Counted from the first letter of the stretch, positions 1-10,355 are shown. The stretch: DNA of 64,000 bases from Campylobacter vulpis (GCF_014217995.1 NZ_CP041617.1:248001-312000); one strand, 5' to 3'. The notes: generated from the letters alone by a model not told the origin. Numbers and translations: made by a program.

Positions 1-294
1 ATGAATTTAGGGCTTGGAGGCAGTCTTGAAAATACCATAGTTGTCGATGAAAACCGCATTTTAAACCCTGAAGGTTTGCGTTTTAAAGATGAATTTGTCC
101 GTCATAAAATTTTAGACGCTATTGGGGATTTAACCTTGCTTGGATACCGAATTTATGGAGATTATACTTCTTATGCTGGAAGTCATCATTTAAATCATTT
201 GCTCACAAAGGAGCTTTTAAAAGATAAGCAAAGTTATGAAATTGTTACTCTTGAGAACTCTTTTGAAAAAGCTTACGAAAAGGTTTTTGCATAA
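1..294 (+). CDS. lpxC: LpxC, UDP-3-O-acyl-N-acetylglucosamine deacetylase (C-terminal part)
   Basis: Zinc deacetylase that commits lipid A synthesis. Only the last 97 residues are in the window, and the gene must begin upstream; the Met at base 1 is internal. The segment FVRHKILDAIGDL carries the His and Asp that act as zinc ligands in the family. The later AGSHHLNHLL holds the conserved active-site histidine. It heads the lpxC-tsaB-thrB-ylxR-infB string also known from C. jejuni. The stop TAA (292-294) overlaps the beginning of the next coding frame, so translation is probably coupled. Confidence 0.93.
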   Translation: MNLGLGGSLENTIVVDENRILNPEGLRFKDEFVRHKILDAIGDLTLLGYRIYGDYTSYAGSHHLNHLLTKELLKDKQSYEIVTLENSFEKAYEKVFA

Positions 295-329
295 AAACGC
301 TCTTATTAAACGCCATTTCTAAGCCTATA

Positions 330-731
330 ATGCTTGGAATTTATGAAAATGACACGCTTATAAGGGAGTATCAAAGCGATTTAAAGGCGAGCGAATTTAT
401 CCCAGAAATTTTGCAAAATTTGCTTAAAGAATTTGAATTTAAAAGGCTTGTTTATGCAAATGGTCCGGGCTCTTATATGGGGATAAAAATTTCTTATATA
501 AGCCTTAAAACCTTAAGTATTGTGAAAGAAATTCCCCTTTTTGCTTTGAGTGCATTTGAATTAAATCACTTCAAACCCATAAGGGCAAATAAGCATTTTT
601 GTTTTGTTTATGAAAGAGGCGAAATTGTTTTAAAACAGGCGGCGGAGGGAGAATTTTTCTTACCTTCAAATTTAAAAGAAGTATGTTTAAAAGAGGACAA
701 TCTCCCTTTTTATTTTTTAGATGTGATTTAG
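330..731 (+). CDS. tsaB: TsaB-like protein of tRNA t6A synthesis
   Basis: Small TsaB/YeaZ-type protein (ASKHA fold), the non-catalytic partner of TsaD in making threonylcarbamoyladenosine at position 37 of ANN-decoding tRNAs. The motif YANGPGSYMGIKIS near residue 50 is the family GPGSFTGLR signature. At 133 residues it is short for the family. The first ATG (330) cuts into the first beta strand. The same frame is open back to 267 and reads TLLLNAISKPI just upstream, which looks like the missing strand, yet that stretch has no ATG, GTG or TTG. An ATA at 291, overlapping the lpxC stop, is the best-placed codon. Function is fairly sure; the start is not. Confidence 0.75.
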   Translation: MLGIYENDTLIREYQSDLKASEFIPEILQNLLKEFEFKRLVYANGPGSYMGIKISYISLKTLSIVKEIPLFALSAFELNHFKPIRANKHFCFVYERGEIVLKQAAEGEFFLPSNLKEVCLKEDNLPFYFLDVI

Positions 732-739
732 GATAGTTT

Positions 740-1618
740 TTGAAGATTTTAGTCCCCGCTACGAGTGCGAATTTGGGTCCCGGTTTTGACTGCTTAGGCT
801 TGAGTCTTAAATTCTTTAATGAAGTTATAATTGAAAAAGCACCTTTTACTAGCATTAGCATTAATGGCGAGGGTAGTGAAAATATCTTTTTGAAAAAAAA
901 CAATGCCTTTGTGCGAATTTTTAATGAAATTTATGAAAATTTAAGCGGTAAAAAAGAGAATTTTCGCTTTATTTTTCAAAATAATATCCCCCTTTCAAGA
1001 GGGCTTGGAAGCTCTTCATCTGTGATTGTGGGGGCGATTGCGGCAGGTTTTTATATGAGTGGTTTTAAGGCGGAAAAAGAACGCATTTTAAATGAGGCTT
1101 TAAAATATGAAAATCACCCTGATAATATCGCTCCCGCTACACTTGGAGGTTTTGTTTGCTCTATGGTGGAAAATGGTAAGGTTTTTAGTATCAAAAAAGA
1201 GCTTGATGAAGCCTTAAGAGCGGTTATAGTTATACCAAATATAGCGATGAATACGGAGCAAAGTAGAGGAGCATTAGCTCTTAATGTAAGCTTAAAAGAT
1301 TGCATTTTTAATCTTTCTCATTCTTCTTTTTTAACAGCTTGTTTTTTGGAGAAAAAATACGAGCTTTTACGCCTAGCAAGTCAAGATAAACTCCACGAAT
1401 TTAAGCGTATGAAAGCCCTGCCCGAGCTTTTTGAAGTGCAAAAATTTGCCCTTGAAAATAAGGCTTTAATGAGCACACTTTCAGGTTCAGGCTCAAGCTT
1501 TTTCTCTCTTGCCTTTAAAGATGAAGCAAAGTATTTAAGCATAAAAATGGCACAAAAATTTCCTGCCTTTCGTGTAGAGTGCGTAGAATTTGATAATGAA
1601 GGCTTTAAAATTTGCTAA
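740..1618 (+). CDS. thrB: Homoserine kinase
   Basis: Phosphorylates homoserine in threonine synthesis. It is a GHMP kinase of 292 residues, the usual length. The N-terminus LVPATSANLGPGFDCLGL is the typical substrate-binding start. The nucleotide loop PLSRGLGSSSSVIVG is near residue 90, and the C-terminal LSGSGSSFFSL is the third GHMP motif. The start is TTG at 740, preceded by AGGA at 730-733. An earlier start is excluded because the tsaB stop lies 9 bases upstream. It sits between tsaB and ylxR with almost no spacing. Confidence 0.95.
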   Translation: MKILVPATSANLGPGFDCLGLSLKFFNEVIIEKAPFTSISINGEGSENIFLKKNNAFVRIFNEIYENLSGKKENFRFIFQNNIPLSRGLGSSSSVIVGAIAAGFYMSGFKAEKERILNEALKYENHPDNIAPATLGGFVCSMVENGKVFSIKKELDEALRAVIVIPNIAMNTEQSRGALALNVSLKDCIFNLSHSSFLTACFLEKKYELLRLASQDKLHEFKRMKALPELFEVQKFALENKALMSTLSGSGSSFFSLAFKDEAKYLSIKMAQKFPAFRVECVEFDNEGFKIC

Positions 1619-1896
1619 ATAACACAAAAAAAAGTATAATTACGCCCAAACACACACCTATTAGAATGTGTGTGTTATGCAAAAATCGTTTTAAACAAAA
1701 TATCTTATACCGCTTTAGAGTTGAAAATAATGAACTTTGTGCTGATTTAAAGTGCGGTCGTAGCGTATATTTGTGTAAAGCGTGTATCTTAAAGGACAAT
1801 CATAAATGGCAAAAAGCACTTTCTAGGGCTTGTAAAAACACAATCAAAACATCACAGCAGGATTTAAAGGAGAGAATTTTTAATGGCAAAGGTTAG
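1612..1896 (+). CDS. YlxR/RnpM-family RNA-binding protein (DUF448)
   Basis: Small basic protein of the YlxR family, which sits beside nusA/infB in many bacteria and has been linked to RNase P control (RnpM) in firmicutes. The signature [13 protein letters not shown] gives the conserved R-x-C-x-x-C pair, and [12 protein letters not shown] is the second cysteine block. The start taken is TTG at 1612, overlapping the thrB stop by 7 bases; no better start precedes the PIRMC motif. It overlaps infB by 14 bases, so the two are probably coupled. Confidence 0.82.
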   Translation: MLNNTKKSIITPKHTPIRMCVLCKNRFKQNILYRFRVENNELCADLKCGRSVYLCKACILKDNHKWQKALSRACKNTIKTSQQDLKERIFNGKG

Positions 1897-4438
1897 AATA
1901 CACGAAATTGCAAAAGAACTAGGCTATGATAGTAAAGACATTATCCAAAAGGCTAACGAATTGGGACTTGACATTAAAACCGCTTCAAATGCCGTAGAAC
2001 CAGAGATAGCGGCTGGAATTTATGAGTATATCCAAACTAAAACAATTCCTGCCATTTTCAAAAAAGAAGAGAAAAAAACAAGTAAAAATTTAAAAAAAGA
2101 AGAAAAGCCAAAGGCGATTAAAGCTAAAAAAGAAATAAAAAAGGAAGAATCTAAAGAGGAAGTTAAAGAGAAGGTTACGCCCCCAAAAGAAAAAGTTGAA
2201 GAGGAAATCAAGGAAGAAAAAAGCGAATCTCAAAGTTTAGCTGGTGCGACTTTAGCTAAAAGACGGGGACTTGTCATCGTTAAAAAGAAAAAAGATGAGC
2301 AAGAATTTAAAAAAGAGGAGCAAAAGCCTAGCACTCCAGCCGCAGAGCGTCCTAGCTTATCGATGATTTTTTCCAATGCTGATGAAAATTTAAAGAAAAA
2401 GAAAAAGGAAAAAAAAGCCTTTGTTGCTACAAAAAAGGAAAGCGTTGAAAAAATGGACTTTTTGGAGAGTCAAGATTTTGGCGATATTTCTTTAGACGAT
2501 GAAGATGAGGTCGTTTTGCCTGATTTTAGCGTAAGAGAAAAGGAAGTTGTTCAAAACACACCTAAAAAACCGCCAAATTTTTTGCGTCAAAATAATTCTA
2601 TTAATTTTGGCGAAGTTGGCATACAAAGAAGAAGCCGCAAAAAGCCACCTAAAAGAGTGGAGAAAAAAGAAAGTGAAGCCATTACTAGCTTAGAAATTCC
2701 TAAAGAAATTCGCGTGTATGAATTTGCAGATAAACTTGGTAAAAATACAAGCGAAATTATTTCTAAGCTTTTTATGCTTGGTATGATGACAACGAAAAAC
2801 GACTTTTTGGACGAGACGGCGATTGAAATTTTAGCAGAGGAATTTGGCATTGAAATTAAGATTATCGATGAGGTAAGTGAATTTGACTATGTGAAAGACT
2901 ATGATATGGGGGGTGAAGAAAGTTTAGAGTCTAGAGCACCTGTAATTACCATTATGGGACACGTCGATCACGGTAAAACTTCACTTTTGGATTATATAAG
3001 AAATTCGCGTGTGGTAAGTGGCGAGGCAGGGGGCATTACCCAGCATGTGGGTGCTTATATGGTGGAAAAAAATGGACGCAAAATCACCTTTATCGATACT
3101 CCAGGACACGAGGCTTTTACGGCAATGCGTGCAAGAGGAGCGAGCATTACGGACATTGTCATCATAGTCGTAGCGGCTGATGATGGAGTTAAGCCTCAAA
3201 CGAAAGAAGCGATTAATCACGCTAAAGCAGCCAATGTGCCTATGATTATAGCGATTAACAAAATGGATAAAGAAAACGCTAATCCTGATATGGTTAAAAC
3301 CCAACTTGCCGAAATGGAAATTATGCCTGTGGAATGGGGCGGGAATTATGAATTTGTAGGCGTTTCAGCTAAAGCGGGGACGGGGATAGAGGATTTGCTA
3401 GAAATTGTGCTTTTACAAGCGGATATTTTGGAACTTAAGGCAAATTCTAAAACTTTAGCTAAGGCTAGTGTAATAGAAAGCTCCGTGCAAAAGGGGCGTG
3501 GGGCTGTGGCGACTATTATCGTGCAAAATGGAACGCTAAGGGTTGGAAGCACCGTAGTTGCTGGTGTGGCTTATGGTAAAATAAAAGCTATGAGTGATGA
3601 TACAGGTAAGGCTTTAAAGGAAATTAAGCCCGGGGAATGCGGAGTTATCGTAGGGCTTAGTGAGGTGGCTGATGCAGGTGAAATTCTTATCGCCGTTAAA
3701 AGTGATAAAGAAGCAAGAGAGTATGCTGCGAAGCGTTATGAGTATAATAGACAAAAAGAACTTAGCAAATCCACTAAAGTTAGCATTGACGAGCTAGGAG
3801 CTAAGATTAAAGAGGGGAATTTAAAGGCTTTAAGTGTGATTTTAAAAGCCGATGTGCAAGGCTCACTTGAGGCTTTAAGGGCGAGTTTGGAAAAGCTTAG
3901 AAATGATGAAATTAAGGTTAATATTATCCATAGTGGTGTGGGTGGTATCACGCAAAGCGATATAGAGTTAGCTAGTGCGAGTGAAGATTCTATCGTGCTT
4001 GGTTTTAATATACGCCCGACAGGTGAGATTAAAGAAAGAGCTAAAGATAAGGGCGTGGAAATTAAAACCTACAATGTTATTTATAATTTGCTTGACGATG
4101 TCAAAGCCTTGCTTGGCGGTATGATGAGTCCTATTATTTCTGAAGAGCAACTTGGACAAGCGGAGATTAGACAGGTCATTTCTGTGCCAAAAATTGGGCA
4201 AATTGCAGGTTGTATGGTAAGCGAGGGGGTTATTAACCGCGGGGCTAAAATTCGTCTCATTCGTGATGGCGTAGTCGTTTTTGAGGGCAATGTAAGCTCT
4301 CTTAAACGCTTTAAAGATGATGTAAAAGAGGTAGCTAAAGGCTATGAATGCGGCGTTGGGATAGAAGGCTGTGATGATATGCGTGTGGGCGATTATATAG
4401 AAAGTTATAAAGAAGTTGAGCAAAGAGTGAGTTTATGA
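1883..4438 (+). CDS. infB: Translation initiation factor IF-2
   Basis: GTPase that delivers fMet-tRNA to the 30S subunit and promotes subunit joining. It has 851 residues. An N-terminal IF2N domain (about 1-55) is followed by a long Lys/Glu-rich linker (about 60-260) and a second IF2N-like domain around 275-325. The G domain has [15 protein letters not shown] (about residue 356), DTPGHEAF and NKMDK, followed by the EF-Tu-like domain II and the C-terminal fMet-tRNA binding domain. The ATG at 1883 has a strong AAAGGAGAG upstream. The stop shares ATGA with rbfA. Confidence 0.98.
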   Translation: MAKVRIHEIAKELGYDSKDIIQKANELGLDIKTASNAVEPEIAAGIYEYIQTKTIPAIFKKEEKKTSKNLKKEEKPKAIKAKKEIKKEESKEEVKEKVTPPKEKVEEEIKEEKSESQSLAGATLAKRRGLVIVKKKKDEQEFKKEEQKPSTPAAERPSLSMIFSNADENLKKKKKEKKAFVATKKESVEKMDFLESQDFGDISLDDEDEVVLPDFSVREKEVVQNTPKKPPNFLRQNNSINFGEVGIQRRSRKKPPKRVEKKESEAITSLEIPKEIRVYEFADKLGKNTSEIISKLFMLGMMTTKNDFLDETAIEILAEEFGIEIKIIDEVSEFDYVKDYDMGGEESLESRAPVITIMGHVDHGKTSLLDYIRNSRVVSGEAGGITQHVGAYMVEKNGRKITFIDTPGHEAFTAMRARGASITDIVIIVVAADDGVKPQTKEAINHAKAANVPMIIAINKMDKENANPDMVKTQLAEMEIMPVEWGGNYEFVGVSAKAGTGIEDLLEIVLLQADILELKANSKTLAKASVIESSVQKGRGAVATIIVQNGTLRVGSTVVAGVAYGKIKAMSDDTGKALKEIKPGECGVIVGLSEVADAGEILIAVKSDKEAREYAAKRYEYNRQKELSKSTKVSIDELGAKIKEGNLKALSVILKADVQGSLEALRASLEKLRNDEIKVNIIHSGVGGITQSDIELASASEDSIVLGFNIRPTGEIKERAKDKGVEIKTYNVIYNLLDDVKALLGGMMSPIISEEQLGQAEIRQVISVPKIGQIAGCMVSEGVINRGAKIRLIRDGVVVFEGNVSSLKRFKDDVKEVAKGYECGVGIEGCDDMRVGDYIESYKEVEQRVSL

Positions 4439-4791
4439 GTGAAATTAAGAAACTTCGCACCGAAAGCATTTTAAAAGAGCTTATCCCTGAAGCTCTAGCA
4501 CATTTAGATGATGAAAATTTGAAAAATCTTTGCGTGGTTGATGTGGAGTGTCGCAAGGGGCGTTATGATGCTTTTGTATATTTGGATAAGATGTTTTTTA
4601 ATATTCACGAACAAGAAAAGATTTTAAATACCCTGAAAAAAGCCTCTAGGGCTTTGCAAAATTATTGTATGAGTGAGCAAGGCTGGTATCGATGTCCTAA
4701 TTTTCACTTTAAATTTGATGATAGATTAGAGTATCAAAATCATATAGACGCACTTTTTGAAAAGATAAAAAGGAAAAATGATGAATCTTAA
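4435..4791 (+). CDS. rbfA: 30S ribosome-binding factor A
   Basis: Cold-shock and 16S rRNA maturation factor that binds the immature 30S subunit. 118 residues with the KH-like RbfA fold; the N-terminal [15 protein letters not shown] is family-like. Its ATG overlaps the infB stop by 4 bases (ATGA), and it overlaps rimP by 14 bases at the other end. This gives the infB-rbfA-rimP ribosome-assembly operon, and the order supports the assignment more than any single motif. Confidence 0.92.
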   Translation: MSEIKKLRTESILKELIPEALAHLDDENLKNLCVVDVECRKGRYDAFVYLDKMFFNIHEQEKILNTLKKASRALQNYCMSEQGWYRCPNFHFKFDDRLEYQNHIDALFEKIKRKNDES

Positions 4792-5197
4792 GGCTTTATG
4801 CGAGGAAGCTGGAGTTAAGCTTTATGATAGTGAGTTGGTGAGTGAAAATGGTAAGAAAATTTACCGCATTTATATTATGAAAGAGGGTGGGGTAAATTTG
4901 GACGATTGTGCTAGGCTTAGCGAAATTCTTTCTCCAATTTTTGATGTGGAGCCGCCTGTAAATGGGGAGTATTTTTTGGAAGTGTCTTCTGCGGGACTTG
5001 AAAGAAAATTAAGCACTTTAGAGCATTTTGAAAAAAGTGTGGGTGAAATGCTTAAAATCACTACAAACGAAAAAGAGAAAATTCAAGGAAAACTCGTAAA
5101 AGTCGAGAGAGAAAATATCTTTTTGCAAGATGAAAAAGCTGAAATTTGTATTAATTTTCATCAAATTAAAAAAGCAAAAACCTTTATAGAGTGGTGA
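4778..5197 (+). CDS. rimP: Ribosome maturation factor RimP
   Basis: 30S assembly factor. 139 residues. The segment DDCARLSEILSPIFD followed by YFLEVSSAGLERKL is the characteristic RimP core. The AAGGA box at about 4770-4774 is better spaced for the second ATG at 4781 than for 4778, so the real N-terminus may be one residue shorter. The TGA stop (5195-5197) touches the stop codon of the convergent MFS gene with no base between, so there is no room for an ordinary terminator. This junction marks the switch from the conserved operon to an accessory pair. Confidence 0.93.
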   Translation: MMNLKALCEEAGVKLYDSELVSENGKKIYRIYIMKEGGVNLDDCARLSEILSPIFDVEPPVNGEYFLEVSSAGLERKLSTLEHFEKSVGEMLKITTNEKEKIQGKLVKVERENIFLQDEKAEICINFHQIKKAKTFIEW

Positions 5198-6388
5198 TTA
5201 GTTCTTCATCGCAAAATAAAGTCCATTTGCAAGCACAACACAAATAAGCATAATTAAGGCTAAAATGACAGGGGTATTTGCACCCACCGCACTCACGATG
5301 AAGGCTATGACTCCTGCTAGGGCAAATTGACTAGTGCCAAGCACCGCAGAAGCTGTGCCGCTGTGGTCTTTAAAACGTGCCATTGCTAAAGTTGTGGTAT
5401 TAGGAGCGATAAAGCCAAGCAGGGCTATGCTGGTAAAAATACTCAATTCAAAAAGCCAGAAATTTGGCTCAATCAACGCATTTAAAAATAAAATAAGTGT
5501 AGAAACAAGCATTAAGATAAGAGCATAAAATAGAATTTTTTCACTAGGGATTTTTTGAACCATTTTTGCGTTAATATTCGCAAAGATGATAAAACCTAAA
5601 GCATTAATTCCAAAAAGCAAACCAAAATCCCTCTCGTCTAAGCCAAAAAAATTAATAAACACAAAACTAGACCCAGTAATATAAGCAAACATCGCCGCTA
5701 AAACCAAAGAAGCACAAGAAACATAAAGAACAAAAGGCTTATCCTTGAACACAAACTGATAGCTTTTTAGCGTTTCTTTATGGGAAAATTTTTGTTTTTT
5801 AAGATGAGGGGCGGATTCTTTAAGAGCAAACAAAATGAGCAAAAAAAGCAAAATTCCAAGTCCAAAAAGAGTGGCAAAAATGCTATGCCAAGAAAAATAT
5901 TCGATTAAAAAGCCTCCAAACGAAGGAGAAAGCATAGGTGCAAGCGCACTAAAAACCATCATTAGAGCAAAAATACTCGCCGCTTCTTTAAGCTCAAACA
6001 AATCATTAACAATAGCTCTAGCAATGACGACCCCAGCACATCCGCCCAAAGCCTCAAAGAAACGCAAAATGATAAAAATATAAATATTATCAATAATCAC
6101 GCAAAAAAGACTAGAAAGCATAAAGATAAATATGCCCACAAGTGCAGGAATTTTACGCCCAAAAACATCGCTTAAAGGTCCATAAATAAGCTGCCCTAAA
6201 GCAAAGGCTATAAAAAAACTCGCAAGAGAAAGTTGGGTTAAAAATTCACTTGTTTCAAAACTTTGTTTAACCTGTGAAAGAGCGGGGAGATACATATCCG
6301 TAGAAAGTGGGGCTATGCTTGACATTAAGGCTAAAATGAAAATCAGTCTAAATTTTGCAAAACCCTTAATTTTAGTGTGCTTTTGCAT
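5198..6388 (-). CDS. Bcr/CflA-family drug:proton antiporter (MFS)
   Basis: Inner-membrane exporter, 396 residues and about 12 hydrophobic segments. The N-terminus STDMYLPALSQVKQSF and the motif GQLIYGPLSDVFGRK (motif A of the major facilitator superfamily) match Bcr/CflA multidrug transporters. The ATG at 6386-6388 overlaps the stop of the upstream restriction-type gene by one base on the minus strand, so the two are probably co-transcribed. The substrate cannot be told from sequence. Confidence 0.88.
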   Translation of the reverse strand: MQKHTKIKGFAKFRLIFILALMSSIAPLSTDMYLPALSQVKQSFETSEFLTQLSLASFFIAFALGQLIYGPLSDVFGRKIPALVGIFIFMLSSLFCVIIDNIYIFIILRFFEALGGCAGVVIARAIVNDLFELKEAASIFALMMVFSALAPMLSPSFGGFLIEYFSWHSIFATLFGLGILLFLLILFALKESAPHLKKQKFSHKETLKSYQFVFKDKPFVLYVSCASLVLAAMFAYITGSSFVFINFFGLDERDFGLLFGINALGFIIFANINAKMVQKIPSEKILFYALILMLVSTLILFLNALIEPNFWLFELSIFTSIALLGFIAPNTTTLAMARFKDHSGTASAVLGTSQFALAGVIAFIVSAVGANTPVILALIMLICVVLANGLYFAMKN

Positions 6389-8142
6389 TAAAATATCCTG
6401 CTGAAAAATTCGCCAAATCCGCCATAAATTTGCCTGTTTCTTTCCTCAATGTCCTTAAAATCCCAGTTCTTTTTAGAGCTTTTGGAAAGGGCTTTTACTT
6501 CGGCACAAAATGAAGTGGCATAATGCTCTTTTTTCTTAGCAAAAAATTCATTTGAAGCGCTAATGTTAAGCTTTTTTTCTATAAGAATTTTATTGCCTAT
6601 TTGTTCAATTAAGCCTTTAACTTCATCTTCTTCAAGCTTGTAGTAATTATCCTGCCATTTTTTAGGGAGTATATGCTCTATCTCTAAAAGATTAAAACTG
6701 AAATTTTTATTTGCACTATTCCACCAAAAAATTTGCTTTTCATCATAAATTAAGGCATAAAAAGCAAGGACATAACGCATATTTTTAGGGATAGTTTTTT
6801 GAGAAAAATCGATGAAATTTTCCAAACTCGGCATTTTTAAAGTGGGTAAATTTAAAGATTTTTCAAAAATTTTCTCTCTTTTTTTGTTTTTTAAATTGAT
6901 ATTAGCCTTCATAAAGCCCCAAAAAAGCCCAGCTCCACCGCCCTTACCCCAAAATAAACCAAGCGCACAATAAGACGCAATTTGTGGCAAAATGGTATCT
7001 AAAAGCTCTTTTAAGCTCTCTTTATTTTTATATGCTTCGTAAAAACACATCGAAACGACCATACGCCATAATTTATTAGGAAATAGATTTAAAATCGCAA
7101 AATATTTTTTACCCTGCTCGTCTAAAAAATCATAAGGATTCGCCCAAAAATCGCCCAGTTTTTTGATAAATTCAAAGCTTTCTTTTTGCGTGAGTAAGTC
7201 CTCATTTGCTGCGAAATTGACATTTTTCTTTTTAGAATTTAATTTATCTTTTTTAGTCCAAAAATCAAGCACAGCAGGGATAACCGTGTCTAATTCCTCG
7301 TGTAAAGCTCTAATAATATGCTCATATTGCTCAAATAAAAAGCCTACATCTTCTTTTTTAAGATAATTTGAATCTTGAAGTAAGCTTTCTAAATTCTGCC
7401 ATTCTTTTGCAAAAATGGGCTTTTCATCTTCTTTTTTATTTGCGTAAATAATGCCCTTTAAGATATCAGCCGTGCTAAGCGAAATGCCTCTATTATTAAG
7501 AGTATTAAAAATCCTTAAAGCCTTGTCCCTTTCGCTACATTCTATGGGTAAAATCACGCAATCATCAAGCAAACATTCACAAAAGCCAAGCCACTCCACA
7601 GGCTCATTAAGTGCCAAATCATCAATTTTTCTTTTAAAATAAAGATAATTTTTTTCATATGAAGAAAGCTTTTTGTCTTTTTCGTCTATTTTTATATCCT
7701 CTTTAAAAAGACTTTCTAATTTTTCACTATCTTTATCTGTGGCGACCTCACTTTTTAAATGCGTTTTTTCGTAAAAAATTTCTCCGGTTCTACGATGTGT
7801 ATCCCATAAGCAATCTGCTAAGCTATCTTTTAGTTTATCGACATTTTCTTTTTTTTGTCCTTTTGCCTTTTCATAAAGGGCACGAATGAGTAATAAAAGC
7901 GTGGTGGTGCGTTGCTGTCCGTCTATGATATTTTGAACCTTATTTTCTGCATAAATGACCATAGAGCCTAAAAAATACTCATCATCGTCTGTTTTATTTT
8001 TATAAAAATGATAAATATCGTCCCAAAGCTGCCCACATTCATCTTCTCCCCAGACATAATTTCTTTGATACATAGGGATAAGAAAGTGATTTTTAGAAAG
8101 ATAATCCGCGATAGTATTTGCCTCCGCTCTTAATTCTGCCAT
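6388..8142 (-). CDS. GmrSD-like DUF262/DUF1524 protein, probable type IV restriction enzyme
   Basis: 584 residues. The N-terminal DUF262 (GmrS-type) domain has IPMYQRNYVWGEDE near residue 22 and IIDGQQRTTTLLLL near 73; this ParB-like motif binds and hydrolyses nucleotide. The C-terminal DUF1524 domain (GmrD-type, HNH-like nuclease) shows LLEIEHILPKKW around 485-496 followed by the GNKILIEKKLN block. Known GmrSD enzymes cut DNA carrying modified (glucosylated hydroxymethyl) cytosine; defence against modified phage DNA is the inference here. It lies downstream of the rimP operon, where C. jejuni (from memory) also has restriction genes, so this looks like an insertion hotspot. Confidence 0.85.
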   Translation of the reverse strand: MAELRAEANTIADYLSKNHFLIPMYQRNYVWGEDECGQLWDDIYHFYKNKTDDDEYFLGSMVIYAENKVQNIIDGQQRTTTLLLLIRALYEKAKGQKKENVDKLKDSLADCLWDTHRRTGEIFYEKTHLKSEVATDKDSEKLESLFKEDIKIDEKDKKLSSYEKNYLYFKRKIDDLALNEPVEWLGFCECLLDDCVILPIECSERDKALRIFNTLNNRGISLSTADILKGIIYANKKEDEKPIFAKEWQNLESLLQDSNYLKKEDVGFLFEQYEHIIRALHEELDTVIPAVLDFWTKKDKLNSKKKNVNFAANEDLLTQKESFEFIKKLGDFWANPYDFLDEQGKKYFAILNLFPNKLWRMVVSMCFYEAYKNKESLKELLDTILPQIASYCALGLFWGKGGGAGLFWGFMKANINLKNKKREKIFEKSLNLPTLKMPSLENFIDFSQKTIPKNMRYVLAFYALIYDEKQIFWWNSANKNFSFNLLEIEHILPKKWQDNYYKLEEDEVKGLIEQIGNKILIEKKLNISASNEFFAKKKEHYATSFCAEVKALSKSSKKNWDFKDIEERNRQIYGGFGEFFSRIF

Positions 8143-8283
8143 TTTAGTCTCCTGTAATTTGCATTATAAATTTTAGCAAAATAAAATTAAAATTATTTAT
8201 GACAAATTGCGTTTAAAAATTAAATTTACTTTATTTTAATACAAATTAGCTAAAGTTTAAAAAATGAAAGTTAAGGTTTAAAA

Positions 8284-8556
8284 ATGATGCCTTTTAGCGA
8301 TGAAGAATTAATAAATCCTGTAAAAAAAAGTTTAGAAAAATCTCTGCCCATTTTAGAGCGTGATGGAGGAGGACTTGAGTTTTTAGGTGTAAAAAATGGC
8401 GTTGTTTATGTGCATTTAATCGGTGCTTGTAAGGGCTGTGCCTCAAGTGGGATTACGCTTAAATATTCTCTCGAAAGACAGCTTAAAATCGACATTCACC
8501 CTGAAATTAGCATTGTAAATTTAGAAGGTGGGGAGCAAGAATTTGCAAGATTATAA
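8284..8556 (+). CDS. NifU-like C-terminal domain protein (Fe-S scaffold)
   Basis: 90-residue Nfu-type domain that carries or delivers Fe-S clusters. The motif GACKGCASSGITLK holds the CxxC pair, and PILERDGGGLEFLGV is the family N-terminal core. It matches Cj1639 of C. jejuni by content and by the genes that follow. It starts a plus-strand run of closely spaced genes reaching 18.3 kb. The 141-base gap upstream separates it from the divergent GmrSD-like gene and must hold the promoters of both, though I see no clear -35/-10 pair. Confidence 0.9.
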   Translation: MMPFSDEELINPVKKSLEKSLPILERDGGGLEFLGVKNGVVYVHLIGACKGCASSGITLKYSLERQLKIDIHPEISIVNLEGGEQEFARL

Positions 8557-9088
8557 AAAAATCGCACTCAAATATTTAAAAGCAGGAGATTTTAATAATG
8601 CCCTCATTTATCTTTCCCTAGCTTACAAAGAGAAAAAAGACGAGCATTTGCTAAATCTTATTAGTCTCTGCGAATTTGGACTTGAAAAAAAGCAGGAGGC
8701 TAAGGCTTTGCTTGAATTTTACCTCAAACATGCAAAAAGTAAAAAAATGCAAAAAGATTTTGAAAATGTTCTAGCCTTAGTGATGTTTAAGACAAATATT
8801 AAGAATGAATTTGAAGACGGACACGCTTTAAATTATAAAGATTTTTTAGAAAGTGTGAAAAAAATAGGCTTTAAGAAAAGTTTTGAAAATATTATTTTTC
8901 ATACCAAACTTGTCATTGATGATAAAAAAGATTTTTTAAATTTTTTAGAGCAATTATGTAAAAATGGCTATGAGGAAGCGGCTTTGAATTATATTGAGGA
9001 TATTTTTCCACATTTTTGGGACCACGAAAATTTTATAAAACTCAAAAAACAATTTAAAGGGTTTAAGAGTGAAAATAAGGCTAAATGA
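8543..9088 (+). CDS. TPR-like helical protein of unknown function (Cj1640-like)
   Basis: About 181 residues, rich in helices. The N-terminus [20 protein letters not shown] resembles a tetratricopeptide repeat; no enzyme motif is seen. The frame is open from GTG 8528, but the GGTGGGGAG at 8527-8535 is best placed as a ribosome site for TTG 8543, which I prefer. It overlaps both the nifU-like gene and murE (murE starts at 9069), so expression is coupled to cell-wall synthesis, but no role can be assigned. Confidence 0.75.
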   Translation: MQDYKKIALKYLKAGDFNNALIYLSLAYKEKKDEHLLNLISLCEFGLEKKQEAKALLEFYLKHAKSKKMQKDFENVLALVMFKTNIKNEFEDGHALNYKDFLESVKKIGFKKSFENIIFHTKLVIDDKKDFLNFLEQLCKNGYEEAALNYIEDIFPHFWDHENFIKLKKQFKGFKSENKAK

Positions 9089-10355
9089 AACTTTTATCAC
9101 GGATAATTCAAGCGAGTGTGAGAAAGATTGCTTTTTTTTGAGTTGCTTTCAAAATGCTAAATTTAAAGATGAAGCATTGAAAAAAGGTGCTAAAATCATC
9201 GATGTAAGAGAGGCTAAAAGGCTTTTGGGCATTGATGAAGCAATCAAAATCATCGGTATCACAGGCACTAATGGCAAGACAACAACCGCAGCGGCGATTT
9301 ATTCTATTTTGCTTGATTTAGGCTTTAAATGTGGGCTTTGTGGGACAAGGGGAGCTTTTATTAATGATGAAAAAATCGATGAGAAGTCCTTAACCACTTC
9401 GCCGATTTTAAAAACTTTAGAATATTTACAAAAAGCGACCTTAAAAGGGTGTGAATTTTTTGTGATGGAAGTAAGCTCCCACGCTTTAGTGCAAAGGCGT
9501 ATCGAAGGGCTTGAATTTGCGGCGAAAATCTTTACCAATTTAACCCAAGATCATTTAGACTTTCACGGCTCTTTTGAAAATTATAAAGAGGCAAAGGAGA
9601 GTTTTTTCACAGATGAAAGCTTGAAATTTATTAATAAAGACGCTTTTCATATCCATTTTAATGTTAAAAATGCCTACACTTACGGCATAGAAAATCCCGC
9701 TTTTTATCAAATTAAAGCCTATGCCTTAGAAAATGAAATTGATGCCTTAGTTTTAGCTAAAAATCAAAGCTTTCACATACAATCCCCACTTTTAGGACTT
9801 TTTAATCTTTATAATCTTTTAGCAGCAAGTGCTTGTGTAAATGAGCTTGTAAAACCGAATTTGGCGGATTTAGAAAGGGCAATTAGCGGTTTTGGTGGGG
9901 TTTGTGGAAGGGTTGAAAAGATAGTTGAGGGCGTGATAGTTGATTTTGCACACACTCCAGATGGCATAGAAAAAGTGCTTGATAGCTTGAAAAATAAAAG
10001 TTTGATTGTCGTTTTTGGAGCAGGGGGAGATAGGGATAAAAGCAAAAGGGCTTTAATGGGAAAAATGGTCGCTCATTATGCAAAAAATGCTATCATTACA
10101 AGCGATAATCCTAGAAGCGAGGACCCTAAAAGCATTATGCAAGAAATTTTACGAGGTTTTGAGGGGAAAAATACTCCTTTGATGATAGAAGATAGAAAAC
10201 TTGCCATTTATAAGGCTTTAGAATTAAAAAAAGAAGACGATTTAGTCATCATACTTGGCAAGGGTGATGAAACTTATCAGGAAATTAAGGGCGTGAAGTA
10301 TCCTTTTAGCGATAAGGAAGTTGTATTAAATTTTTATAAAAATCAAGGAAAATAA
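9069..10355 (+). CDS. murE: UDP-MurNAc-L-Ala-D-Glu:meso-diaminopimelate ligase
   Basis: Adds meso-diaminopimelate to the peptidoglycan stem precursor. 428 residues. The ATP loop [17 protein letters not shown] is near residue 63, and [10 protein letters not shown] is a conserved Mur ligase block. [10 protein letters not shown] near 345 contains the DNPR motif that selects meso-DAP over lysine. The start is GTG at 9069 inside the end of the preceding gene. It is shorter than E. coli MurE because the N-terminal domain is reduced, as in other campylobacters. Confidence 0.96.
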   Translation: MKIRLNETFITDNSSECEKDCFFLSCFQNAKFKDEALKKGAKIIDVREAKRLLGIDEAIKIIGITGTNGKTTTAAAIYSILLDLGFKCGLCGTRGAFINDEKIDEKSLTTSPILKTLEYLQKATLKGCEFFVMEVSSHALVQRRIEGLEFAAKIFTNLTQDHLDFHGSFENYKEAKESFFTDESLKFINKDAFHIHFNVKNAYTYGIENPAFYQIKAYALENEIDALVLAKNQSFHIQSPLLGLFNLYNLLAASACVNELVKPNLADLERAISGFGGVCGRVEKIVEGVIVDFAHTPDGIEKVLDSLKNKSLIVVFGAGGDRDKSKRALMGKMVAHYAKNAIITSDNPRSEDPKSIMQEILRGFEGKNTPLMIEDRKLAIYKALELKKEDDLVIILGKGDETYQEIKGVKYPFSDKEVVLNFYKNQGK

